From contig DAOTVB010000201.1 of NCBI GenBank assembly GCA_034436755.1, positions 186,001-250,000 of the forward strand: 64,000 bases of DNA, read 5' to 3'. The stretch comes from CAKZQX01 sp034436755. Its GTDB lineage: Bacteria > Chloroflexota > Chloroflexia > Chloroflexales > Chloroflexaceae. A program made the position numbers and the translations under genes. The notes beneath the pieces are model-generated. The model searched no databases. It saw only the letters and a list, made by a program, of their open reading frames with translations, and had not been told where the DNA came from. This document shows positions 34,632 to 42,468 of this stretch, piece after piece (position 1 is the stretch's first letter; each line of letters starts with the position of its first letter).

Positions 34632-35054
34632 TCAGAACGGGAGTCCTGTGTCATCCGGATAGGCTGCGGGGTCTTCACGCACCTGGGTCGCCGGCTTTGG
34701 GGTAATCTGCTTCCGAAACGCCTGGAGTTTGGCAAACAGGGTTTCACTGGAGCGGTAGGCATCCCGCAATGGGGCCGGATCGGTGAGATACCCGCGCCGA
34801 TGGATCAGATGCAGGCAGGCCACGGTTTCCAGCAGGGAGCGCACCGCGATGCCCAGGAAGCGGGCCTGTTCGGCGTTGCTCTGCCCGGTTGAGCCTTCGG
34901 CAATGTTCAGCGCGATACTGGTTACGGCGCGGATCATCTGCCGTTTGAGATTGAACGCTTCCCGTGCCGGCAGGCGATCCGCCAGCGCGTAGATGATATC
35001 CGTATAGTCGAGCGCCAACTGCCAGACCTCCAACCGTTCGAACTTGTACCCCAT
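34632..35054 (-). CDS. Four-helix bundle protein (23S rRNA IVS-type family)
   Basis: A 140-residue protein. MGYKFERLEVWQLALDYTDIIYALADRLP followed by LKRQMIRAVTSIALNIAEGSTGQSNAEQARFLGIAVRSLLETVACLHL is the pattern of the four-helix bundle family first noticed in 23S rRNA intervening sequences and now known as free-standing genes of unclear function. The ATG at 35054 has GAGGAG four bases upstream and fits family starts. The frame is open to 35432, but the extra part runs through a 7-bp repeat array and is treated as a separate remnant. No rRNA is nearby. Confidence 0.82.
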   Translation of the reverse strand: MGYKFERLEVWQLALDYTDIIYALADRLPAREAFNLKRQMIRAVTSIALNIAEGSTGQSNAEQARFLGIAVRSLLETVACLHLIHRRGYLTDPAPLRDAYRSSETLFAKLQAFRKQITPKPATQVREDPAAYPDDTGLPF

Positions 35055-35073
35055 CACGCTCCTCGGTTCCCTC

Positions 35074-35136
35074 ACCGACTGCCGACTACTGACCGCTGAC
35101 TGCCGTCCGCCGTCTGTCGTCCGCCGTCTGCCGGCC
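35074..35136. repeat. Heptanucleotide tandem array (GCCGTCT-like)
   Basis: Nine degenerate 7-bp units (ACCGACT, GCCGACT, ACTGACC, GCTGACT, GCCGTCC, GCCGTCT, GTCGTCC, GCCGTCT, GCCGGCC), 63 bp in total, the same unit number as the array within mutL. It lies just upstream of the four-helix protein gene. Confidence 0.8.
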
Positions 35137-35432
35137 AGCGCGGTGAGGGGGCAGATGGGACCATAACGCCGGACCAGATCATCCGTGCGAATGCCGGTGC
35201 GGGCGTGGCGCAGATCCTGCAACGCGGCCTGCGTAGCGGCATCCAGGCTGAAGGAGGTAACCCGTACCGTGCGCTGATGGATGAGCGCGGCGCGCAGCCG
35301 GGCCAGCCGCTCGTCGGCGGAACAGCCGCGCGGCAGGGAGATGCGGTTATGCCGCGCAATCAGGCGCTGACGCTCATTCAGCAGCAACGGTTTGCGTATG
35401 TGCCAGATGCCTGGAGCTATCGAGCCGCCCAT
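35137..35432 (-). pseudogene. Possible gene remnant upstream of the four-helix protein
   Basis: An open stretch from ATG 35432 encodes about 98 residues (LLLNERQRLIARHNRISLPRG ... RLRAALIHQRTVRVTSF ... VRRYGPICPLTALAGRR) that look like real protein. It then runs into the 7-bp repeat array in the same frame as the next gene. I cannot name the family. A truncated gene whose end was replaced by repeats is the simplest reading. Confidence 0.35.
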
Positions 35433-35485
35433 CCTGCGGAGGCGCTCCTTTGGTTGGTCGGAACGTTAAAGAGCTGACAAGCCCT

Positions 35486-35830
35486 ATGCGGCTCCCGGCG
35501 GAGCTGACGCGCCCCACGGTTGCAGCGATGAAACAGATTGAAAGCGAGGCGGTTGGGATGACGCTCGTGACCAGTTTTGAAGCGATTGGTCGGGAGGATG
35601 GCCGGGCAGAAGGGCAGCAGGAGTTGGTACTGCGCCTGCTGACGCGCAAGCTTGGCCCGCTCCCGGAAGAGGTGACGGCCCGTATCGTGGCCCTGGATAG
35701 CGCGACCATGCTGTTGCTGGCGGATGCTCTGCTGGATTTCGCCACCCAGGACGACCTGCGTGTCTGGCTGGACCAACTGCCGGGTGTACCGCCCACGAAT
35801 GCTGCCGGAGCACCGGATCAGGCGGGGTAG
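35486..35830 (+). pseudogene. C-terminal fragment of an Rpn-family (DUF4351) protein
   Basis: About 114 residues. The part GREDGRAEGQQELVLRLLTRKLGPLPEEVTARIVALD ... LLLADALLDFATQDDLRVWL matches the DUF4351-type C-terminus common in Rpn/PD-(D/E)xK transposase-like proteins. The N-terminal nuclease domain is absent, so this is probably a remnant. The frame is open to 35450, but ATG 35486 is the first ATG. It sits in a zone with other broken genes. Confidence 0.6.
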
Positions 35831-35933
35831 TTGACGCCGACGGTCAGGTTATAGAGCAGTTTTAAACTGGTTGTGAACTGGTTCTTACAACCCGTGTGAG
35901 CCTCCCCAATCGCCGATGATCGTAAGCTCTGGT

Positions 35934-35962
35934 TTGCCGGACTGCTCCGTGCTTGCTATACT
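35934..35962 (+). promoter_or_regulatory. Probable promoter
   Basis: TTGCCG (35934-35939) and TATACT (35957-35962), 17-base spacer, 26 bases before the ATG at 35989. This position argues against the in-frame TTG at 35953 as a start. Confidence 0.5.
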
Positions 35963-35988
35963 CTGCCCGGAATGAACAGCGCATCACC

Positions 35989-37632
35989 ATGATCATTGCT
36001 GGCGCCCATGCGCGCTCCAGGCTGTTCTTCGGTTTGAATGTTTCGTTCGCAGTGCTTTTCATGAACCTGATCGCCGCTTCCCGAAAAACCAGTGTGCATG
36101 CGCTGCTGAGTAGCTCCCTGGCATTCTTGCTCTATGTCTGCACGCTCGCGCCGACCGTGTTGTGGGGCGATGATGCGCAACTACAGCGGCCGGCAATCTT
36201 GAAAGCTACTGGGAGCGGTGTTCGTAACTACTGGCTATGGGTTTCCATCACTCATGAGTTCACCAGATTACCACTGGGGGACATAGCCTGGCGGGTCAAT
36301 CTGGCCTGTGCCCTGTTTGCTGCGTTAACTGTCGGGGTTGTATTTGTCATCCTCAGGCTCCTGGACTGTTCGCTGGTTGTCGCATGGATTGGCAGCATAG
36401 CTCTGGCGCTTTCCCACACATTCTGGCTGCACGCGGTGCGTACTGAAGCCTATAGCCTGTTTATGCTCTGTGTGGCCCTGATTGTTGCGCTATTGGTGGG
36501 ATGGCATAAATATCCTGATCGCCGGGTATTGTTGGGTAGCGGGCTCCTGCTGGCCGGTTTTGCCTTTTTCGCGCATCTACTTATTGTGACGTTGATACCG
36601 GCGATTGTTTTGCTGGTTATTGGTACAAAGAAACAATTTCCTGGATGGACCTATACTCTGGCAATCGTGGCGGCCATGGCTGGTTTTTTGCCATACTGGT
36701 TGACGCGTGAGTCGGTACAGGCACAAGTCAGTCTGTCCGGGATACTGGCCGGGTTCCTGGCAATAAGCGGCAGCGATATCCTCCTCTGGGCCGGCTTCCT
36801 GGGCTACCAGTTTATCCTGCTGACGCCGCTGAGTATCCTGGGCCTGGTACATGTCTGGAAAACCAGTCGGGTTCTATGTCTGTTCCTGGTACTTGCCTTT
36901 TGGGGCAATGTCGTCTTTGCATTATCGTTTCATGTCCCCGATCAGTATGTTTTTTATCTACCGTCTTATCTGATATTTGTGCTGGCGATTGGCAAGGGAT
37001 TAGCTGCCTGACAACACCGATATTCATGGCGTGCCCGGCGGTTTCTGCTGGTGCTGTTGCCCATAGTGTGCTTGCCCCTGGCAGTATATACCCTGATCCC
37101 TTTTATCCTCAACCAGTTGCAGATCAATCTTTTGTCGGCACGAACACTGCCCTATCGGGATAACAACCGCTTTTTTCTCTATCCGCCCAAGCAGGATTAC
37201 TATGGCGCACGTTTATTTGGGGAGACCGTGATGAACAGCCTGCCGCCTGACGCCGCACTCCTGGCCGACTGGCTGCCGTTCCAGACATTGACCTACTTTC
37301 AGGAGGTTGAGGGCGTTCGTCAGGATGTGCTTCTGGCTGATACATATGTCGCTCAAGGGCAACTGGCCTGGCTCCTGGAACAGAGTGAAACCCGCCCGGT
37401 GTTTATTGCGGATAATGAGCGCTATTATGATATTCCAACGATCCTTCGGGAGTTTGACCTGCAACCGTTCGGTCCAATCTATCGCCTTGAACGGTATGAG
37501 CAATCAACACACGACAACGAATGGCCGCCCGGCGCAATGTGCGGAACCTCAAGCAGAGAACTAGCACCTGCGCCACACGTCGGGCGAATGGCGCTGGATG
37601 CACTCATGGGAAAAAACTGTCACATGCGATGA
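35989..37632 (+). pseudogene. DUF2723-like membrane protein gene with an in-frame stop
   Basis: Two open segments in the same frame, 35989-37011 and 37012-37632, are separated only by TGA at 37009-37011. Reading through gives ...AIGKGLAA(stop)QHRYSWRARRFLLVLLPIVCL... with the hydrophobic pattern continuing. The N-terminal part (LLYVCTLAPTVLWGDDAQLQRPAILKATG) resembles DUF2723/TMEM260-type multi-pass transferases, which have a conserved early Asp-rich loop. It has about ten membrane helices. The C-terminal soluble part contains LFGETVMNSLPPDAALLADW and FQEVEGVRQDVLLAD. The last ~25 residues overlap, in another frame, a PAS remnant, so the natural end may be lost. Either a nonsense mutation or a sequencing error explains the stop; recoding is less likely. 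Confidence 0.7.
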
Positions 37633-37762
37633 GGCCGGGCAACTGCTGCGCATGACCGGCACCATCAGTGATATCACACAGCGTAAGCAGCCGGTGGCCC
37701 CGGAAGAGCCCCAGGGCCAGCAGCCTGTGGACAAACTGGTGCGTGTTGGTGCGGAGTCATAG
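37571..37762 (+). pseudogene. PAS-domain remnant
   Basis: In the frame of 37571 the DNA reads RHTSGEWRWMHSWEKTVTCD, then EAGQLLRMTGTISDITQRKQ and a tail ending VDKLVRVGAES at the TAG 37760-37762. This is the second half of a PAS/PAC domain (R...GE.RW ... G...DIT.RK). It has no start codon and overlaps the end of the preceding membrane-protein frame, so it is a fragment left by a rearrangement. Confidence 0.65.
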
Positions 37763-37807
37763 GATGTTGTACACCGGCATTCCCGGCTCACATTTCAGCC
37801 GGGCCGA

Positions 37808-39424
37808 TCAACCCTGCCGCACCTGGCGTGCCGCCAGATCATTCAGGATCGCGCTGATCGTTCCCGCCGGCGGTCCCTCGGTCTGCACCGGCAACAACTG
37901 CCGGAGCCCGATCTCGTAGGGCGGCTGGTAGGCGTGCGCAATGGTGTCAAAATCCTCCAGGCGCGCATCCGAGACCGCATCTGCTCCGGTTGCGCGCGCC
38001 GCCAGCCGCTCTTGCATCGTCGCTGTTGCGGCGCGCGCCTCGATCACCGACCAGACCCCGCCCGCCTGTTCAATCCGCCGGCGCACCTGGTCGCGCTGCC
38101 GGCGGCGGCTAAAGGTCGCGTCGAGAATGAGGCTCTGCCCGGCCTGCATATGCTCCGCGGCCCGCTGCATCAACTGCTCGTAGATCTCGGCTTTGGCTTC
38201 CGGCGCGTAGAGCCGCGCGCGCTCCTGTGGGCCGCTCCGCCGGTGCAGAGGCAGATCGGCCAGTTCCTTGCGCACCCGGTCAGAGGAGTAGACCTCCCAG
38301 CCCAGTTCGGCAGCCAGTCCCTCGGCCAGGGTACTCTTGCCGGTGGCGACATTGCCCATCACAATCAGGACGGTCGGAGCTGATCCGGCGACTGCGTACT
38401 GTAAGGCCAGGCGGAAGTAGCGCCGGGCGCGCTCCCGGCTCTGCTGCCGGGTTTCGGCGTCAACCTCGGGCTGATTGCTGCGGAAGGTTTCGACTTTGCC
38501 GCGCACGCAGGCGCGCACGCATTTGTAGAAGTCCATCAACCGCAGCATGCCCGGATCGTCCAGGGCTGCGGCCATGTGGCGGACAAATCGCCGTGCCAGA
38601 TCATGCCGGTCATTGTAGTCCAGATCCATCGCCAGAAAGGCCGTGTCGTAGGCGACATCAACGCAGCGATACTGGTCATTAAATTCGATACAGTCGTAGA
38701 TACAGACGGCATCGGGAGCCAGGTGGATATGCTCCAGATGCAGGTCACCATGCCCATCCTTGATACGCCCCGTCTGTCGGCGCTGCTCAAAGAGGGCGGC
38801 GTGCTGCGCGTAAAAACTGTTGGTGTAAAAGCGGATGGTCTCAAAGGCGGACCAGCTTAGCGTCTGCCCGATATCCGGCTCCATCTGTTGAAAGTTCTCG
38901 TCGGTGATCTGCCGGAGGTTCTCAATCCGGCCACACTCGGCGATCTCTGGGGTAGCCGGCTGCTGTGCATAGAAGGTTTGCAGCTTTGCCACGATCCGCA
39001 GCAGATCTTCGTCGTCCACCGCGCCCCGAGCGAGCCGCGCCTTCATAAAATCCGGCTCCGACAGTTCCCGCATCTTGACCGCATACTCAACCACCTGACC
39101 GTCTCCCGCGAAGGTTAACCGATGACCCTTGCGCATGATCGGCACAACCTCCAGATAGGTATCTGCACAGAGCCGCCGGTTGAGTTCCACCTCCCGTTCC
39201 GCGTAGTAGTGTCGCTGCTCCAGGGTCGAGAAATCCAGGAAGCCAAAGTTGACCGGCTTCTTTATTTTGTAAACATAGGGCGAAACGATCACAACATAGG
39301 AGGTATGCGTCTGAATCAGTCTGGCCTGTGCGGGCTGATGCGGGTAGGAGTGCGGGTCGCACAGGAAGTCGTGCAGTTGCTCCGGAGGCACTTTGCTCCG
39401 GGTGGACCTGGTTTGCTTTGCCAT
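37808..39424 (-). CDS. Kinase-like/P-loop fusion protein (COG2187-COG0645 type)
   Basis: A 538-residue protein. Residues 1-340 resemble an aminoglycoside-phosphotransferase-like kinase fold, with SPYVYKIKKPVNFGFLDFSTLEQR, GHGDLHLEHIHL (catalytic-loop-like) and YDCIEFNDQYRCVDVAYDTAFLAMDLDY. Residues 350-538 form a P-loop domain (Walker A GNVATGKST, SDRVRKELADLP, LILDATFSRRRQRD) related to small-molecule kinases. This fused arrangement is widespread in bacteria, but the substrate is not established. The ATG at 39424 follows AAGGAG. It is a single gene, divergent from nfo, with a repeat-containing gap between. Confidence 0.85.
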   Translation of the reverse strand: MAKQTRSTRSKVPPEQLHDFLCDPHSYPHQPAQARLIQTHTSYVVIVSPYVYKIKKPVNFGFLDFSTLEQRHYYAEREVELNRRLCADTYLEVVPIMRKGHRLTFAGDGQVVEYAVKMRELSEPDFMKARLARGAVDDEDLLRIVAKLQTFYAQQPATPEIAECGRIENLRQITDENFQQMEPDIGQTLSWSAFETIRFYTNSFYAQHAALFEQRRQTGRIKDGHGDLHLEHIHLAPDAVCIYDCIEFNDQYRCVDVAYDTAFLAMDLDYNDRHDLARRFVRHMAAALDDPGMLRLMDFYKCVRACVRGKVETFRSNQPEVDAETRQQSRERARRYFRLALQYAVAGSAPTVLIVMGNVATGKSTLAEGLAAELGWEVYSSDRVRKELADLPLHRRSGPQERARLYAPEAKAEIYEQLMQRAAEHMQAGQSLILDATFSRRRQRDQVRRRIEQAGGVWSVIEARAATATMQERLAARATGADAVSDARLEDFDTIAHAYQPPYEIGLRQLLPVQTEGPPAGTISAILNDLAARQVRQG

Positions 39425-39837
39425 GATCAGCTCCTTGCGCTACCTGGTGGGCCATCTCCCTCTGCCCTGTTTGTACGCATCTTGCGTGCCAGAGTGGGGT
39501 GTGGGTGTGACGAATTGTTCTGCATTCTATGGATGTGCTCCTGCCTGCATTCGGCGGCTTGGAGCCGCCGCTCCAACCCACGCGCAGTGGAGCGGCGGCT
39601 TGGAGCCGCCGGTTCTGCCAACGATGTGTGGCGTTGTGCAAGAACATACGTCACACCCGTGGGGCGTATCAGAGTCCTGTTATAATGGAAGTACGGATAG
39701 ACAGAACCGACAAACCGAGGATAGCGAACAACCATAGTGTTTGGTAGCTGTACACCCGGTACGCTTCGTTCTCGGTTCTTTCGTTCTGCGTTCGCGGTCG
39801 CCCGGATAGACAGAACAGAGACAGAAAGTAGCAGCGT
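39425..39837. repeat. Divergent intergenic region with repeats
   Basis: No gene seen. Two identical hairpins GGCGGCT-TGG-AGCCGCC lie at 39553-39569 and 39594-39610. A TATAAT occurs at 39681-39686 without a clear -35. CGGATAGACAGAAC occurs twice (near 39694 and 39803), each followed by degenerate 7-bp units. The stretch TTCTCGGTTCTTTCGTTCTG (39769 onward) is another short 7-bp array. Confidence 0.65.
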
Positions 39838-40743
39838 ATGCCTCTTGGAGCACACATGTCGATTGCCGGCGGTATCGCCAGATCCTTTGCTCGGGGCGAG
39901 CAGGTTGGCTGCGAAGCCATGCAGATCTTTAGTAAGAATGACCGCCAGTGGAAAGCCAAACCCTACACGCCCGACGACGTCGCGGCATTTAAGGCGGAAC
40001 AGGCACGTACCGGCATCGCCCCGGTGATCGTCCACTGCTCCTACCTGGTCAACCTGGCTGCCGCCGCCGATGAACTGTGGGAGAAGTCGATTGCCGCCTT
40101 CACCGATGAACTGGAGCGCTGCGCCCTGCTGGGCATTCCGGCGATTGTGGTGCATCCTGGCGCGCATACCGGCAGCGGTGAGGAGAATGGACTGCGCCGT
40201 GAAGCGGACGCGCTGAACCGGCTGTTTGATGCGGGCATCGGCGCGGGGGTGACGGTGCTGCTGGAGAATACCGCCGGTCAGGGAACGGCGCTCGGCTGGC
40301 GGTTTGAACATCTGGCGCGCCTGCTGGAACTGGTTACGCGGCGCGAGCGGCTGGGGGTCTGTCTGGATACCTGCCATCTCCTGGCGGCCGGGTATGACAT
40401 CCGCACCGCCGATACCTACGCGGCAACAATGAACGAGTTTGCGCGGGTCGTCGGGCTGGAACAGCTCAAGGCCTGGCATCTGAACGACTCACAGAAGGAT
40501 CTGGGCAGCCGGGTCGATCGGCATACTCATATCGGGGAGGGCTGCATCGGGCTGGAGGCGTTTCGCCTGCTGCTTAATGACGCACGCTTTGCCGATCTGC
40601 CAATGATTATCGAGACGCCCAAGGGCAAGGATATGACCGAGGATGTGGAGAATCTCGCGCGGCTGCGGTCACTTGTGCAGGGTAGTGCGAAGCCGGACAT
40701 TTTGCCACCGAGTTCACAGAGCACACTGAGTGATGAGATCTGA
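39838..40743 (+). CDS. nfo: Endonuclease IV (AP endonuclease)
   Basis: A 301-residue DNA repair enzyme that cuts 5' of abasic sites and needs zinc. Conserved family motifs: LGAHMSIAGGI, EAMQIFSKNDRQW, VIVHCSYLVNLA, IVVHPGAHTG, VLLENTAGQG, GVCLDTCHLLAAGYD, WHLNDSQKDLGSRVDRHTHIGEG and MIIETPKG. These cover the His, Glu and Asp metal ligands, and the length is normal for the family. ATG at 39838. It is probably transcribed alone; a repeat-rich 250-bp gap separates it from the next gene. Confidence 0.97.
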   Translation: MPLGAHMSIAGGIARSFARGEQVGCEAMQIFSKNDRQWKAKPYTPDDVAAFKAEQARTGIAPVIVHCSYLVNLAAAADELWEKSIAAFTDELERCALLGIPAIVVHPGAHTGSGEENGLRREADALNRLFDAGIGAGVTVLLENTAGQGTALGWRFEHLARLLELVTRRERLGVCLDTCHLLAAGYDIRTADTYAATMNEFARVVGLEQLKAWHLNDSQKDLGSRVDRHTHIGEGCIGLEAFRLLLNDARFADLPMIIETPKGKDMTEDVENLARLRSLVQGSAKPDILPPSSQSTLSDEI

Positions 40744-40801
40744 GGCAGGAAGCACACATGGTATGTGGTCGCAGACTCCTCCAGAACGCACCCCAGTCTC
40801 A

Positions 40802-40854
40802 GGAGTCCCGGCTTCAGCCGGTTGACGCCGCAGACCGGCTGAAGCCGGGACTCC
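40802..40854. repeat. Long inverted repeat made of two dispersed palindromes
   Basis: Perfect 21-bp arms at 40802-40822 and 40834-40854 (GGAGTCCCGGCTTCAGCCGG...), spacer 11 bases. Each arm is itself a small palindrome (CCGGCT-TC-AGCCGG). It lies downstream of nfo and could fold into a strong RNA hairpin. Related single copies are at 18137 and 32475, and in the 38-bp repeat at 7633. Confidence 0.8.
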
Positions 40855-40874
40855 AGGAGCGATGTATCTTAAAG

Positions 40875-41000
40875 TCCGTAGTTCGTATCCCGAAATCCGT
40901 AGTCCGAAGTCCGTAGTCCGTATCCCGAAATCCGTAGTCCGAAGTCCGTAACCCATAACCCATAACCCATAACCCATAACCTGTAACCTGTAACCTATGA
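40875..41000. repeat. Long heptanucleotide array running into a start codon
   Basis: Eighteen consecutive 7-bp units in perfect register: TCCGTAG/TCCGAAG/CCCGAAA types, then four CCCATAA, two CCTGTAA and finally CCTATGA. The ATG of the esterase gene (40997) is inside the last unit. The array thus occupies the whole leader and the place of the ribosome-binding site. Confidence 0.9.
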
Positions 41001-41809
41001 ACCAGAAACAAGCTGATCCCTTCTTTTTTGATGGTGGTACAACCGGCTGTCTGCTGCTCCACGGCTTTGCAGGGATGCCGGGGGAGACGCGCGGCCTGGG
41101 AGAGTATCTGGCGGCGCAGGGCCATACTGTGCTGGGTGTGCGCCTGGCAGGGCATGCCGAGTCCCCGGAAGTGCTGGATGTCACCCGCTGGCGCGACTGG
41201 CTGGCCGCTGCCGAGGCCGGGTTTAACGATCTGCGCTCGCGCTGCGCGACGGTAGTCGTGATCGGGTTTTCGCTGGGTGGGGCGCTGGCAATTTTGCTGG
41301 CGCGGCGGCGCTCGTTTGAGCGGTTGGTCCTGCTGGCAACGCCGCTCTGGTTGCAGGGCGACTGGCGGGTCAATGTCCTGCCACTGGCGCGGCTGGTGAT
41401 GCGCTGGTACTATCCGCTCGAAAAAGCCGACTTTTCCGATCCATTCCTGCGGCAGCGGGTCCGCGAGTATGATCCCGAGGTTGACCTGGACGATCCCGAA
41501 GTGCAGCAGCAGTTGCGCCAGTCGATCAAACTGCCCGTCAGCGCGATTGACGAGCTACGCCAGGTGGCCGCGCGGGCGCGCGGTGCGCTGCCCCAGGTGC
41601 GCATGCCTACGCTGGTGATGCATGGCCGCCAGGATGATACCTCCCCGCCTGCCGGTGCCGAGGAGATCATTGCGCGGATCAGCAGCCCGGAGCGGCACCT
41701 GGTCTGGTGGGAAGAGACCGGCCATCAGATGCTGGTCATCGGCCCGGAACGCGATGCGATCTATGCCCGGATTGCTGCGTTTGTAGCGGACGAACACGCC
41801 TCCGGATGA
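40997..41809 (+). CDS. Alpha/beta hydrolase (carboxylesterase-like)
   Basis: A 270-residue serine hydrolase. The oxyanion region is GCLLLHGFAGMPGETRGLGEYL. The nucleophile is in GFSLGGALA (Ser near residue 96), the acid in TLVMHGRQDDTSP, and the His in WEETGHQMLV. This pattern fits the Est30/monoglyceride-lipase-like esterases acting on short-chain esters in the cytoplasm; the true substrate is unknown. The start ATG lies in the last unit of a 126-bp heptamer array and there is no normal ribosome-binding sequence, so translation may be weak or leaderless. It is a single gene, convergent with a lipoprotein gene. Confidence 0.88.
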   Translation: MNQKQADPFFFDGGTTGCLLLHGFAGMPGETRGLGEYLAAQGHTVLGVRLAGHAESPEVLDVTRWRDWLAAAEAGFNDLRSRCATVVVIGFSLGGALAILLARRRSFERLVLLATPLWLQGDWRVNVLPLARLVMRWYYPLEKADFSDPFLRQRVREYDPEVDLDDPEVQQQLRQSIKLPVSAIDELRQVAARARGALPQVRMPTLVMHGRQDDTSPPAGAEEIIARISSPERHLVWWEETGHQMLVIGPERDAIYARIAAFVADEHASG

Positions 41810-41834
41810 TCACAGATTTTGTCACCGCAGACGG

Positions 41835-42389
41835 TTACTCCGGCAACTCCAGGCTATCCAGCCGTTCCGGCTGTCCATTGCGGCATAGAATTAGCGGTGA
41901 AGCGGTTTCCGACGTGTGGACGGCATACTGCTGCTCGCTGTCGCTGAAGACCAGGAGATAGCCGGGTACCATCACCTGCCCATATCCGCGCGCCGGATCG
42001 GGACATCCCAGCGCGCTGCTATTCCAGGTCTGTTCTCGCACCGTTGTCAGGGTGAGTGCCTCTTCCGACATGCCGAGATGATCGGCCAGCGCAGTACGGG
42101 CGGTGGTGACAATATCTTCCGGGGTGCCGTTTGCGCGTGCGGGCAGGGTGGTCGGAGTTGCCAGATCGTACATGTCGGGCACAATGGTGGCGGTTGGCAG
42201 CGGTGTAGGTTGCGCCGGCGGGCGGGTGGGCGTCAGGGTTGCCGTTGCCGTAACGCCGGGCAGTTCAGTCGCGGACACGGACACGGCAGATGGAGTCGCG
42301 GTGGTCGTCGCCGGTATGGTGGCTTGCTGCCCCGATCCGCAGGCCGCCAGCAGTCCCCCGGTGATCAGCAGCAGCAGCAGGTTGCGCAT
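41835..42389 (-). CDS. Lipoprotein of unknown function
   Basis: A 184-residue lipoprotein: signal MRNLLLLLITGGLLAAC with lipidated Cys17, then a Thr/Pro/Ala-rich spacer to about residue 75. A compact domain follows (DIVTTARTALADHLGMSEEALTL, WNSSALGCPDPARGYGQVMVPGYLLVFSD, YAVHTSE, CRNGQPERL). The SALGCPDP...PGY..V pattern recurs in exported proteins of this phylum, from general familiarity; its role is not known. Convergent with the esterase, divergent from the phosphatase gene. Confidence 0.8.
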   Translation of the reverse strand: MRNLLLLLITGGLLAACGSGQQATIPATTTATPSAVSVSATELPGVTATATLTPTRPPAQPTPLPTATIVPDMYDLATPTTLPARANGTPEDIVTTARTALADHLGMSEEALTLTTVREQTWNSSALGCPDPARGYGQVMVPGYLLVFSDSEQQYAVHTSETASPLILCRNGQPERLDSLELPE

Positions 42390-42468
42390 TCCCTACTCCC
42401 TGGTACAATAGATAGACACAACAGCCTATTATATTCTAGACGTGCGACGGGAGGCAAACGTTCCCCCT

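Noticed and set aside
34632..35432. A 266-residue fusion of the four-helix protein with an N-terminal extension.
   Set aside because: The junction is a 7-bp repeat array, and a good ribosome-binding site lies directly before the family-typical start at 35054.
35953..35989. TTG at 35953 as start of the membrane-protein gene.
   Set aside because: It lies between the -35 and -10 boxes of a good promoter and therefore would not be transcribed from it; ATG 35989 is used.
37009..37011. TGA read as selenocysteine or as a recoded codon.
   Set aside because: No SECIS-like hairpin is evident directly after it, the position is in a membrane-protein loop with no redox motif, and other genes here use TGA as stop.
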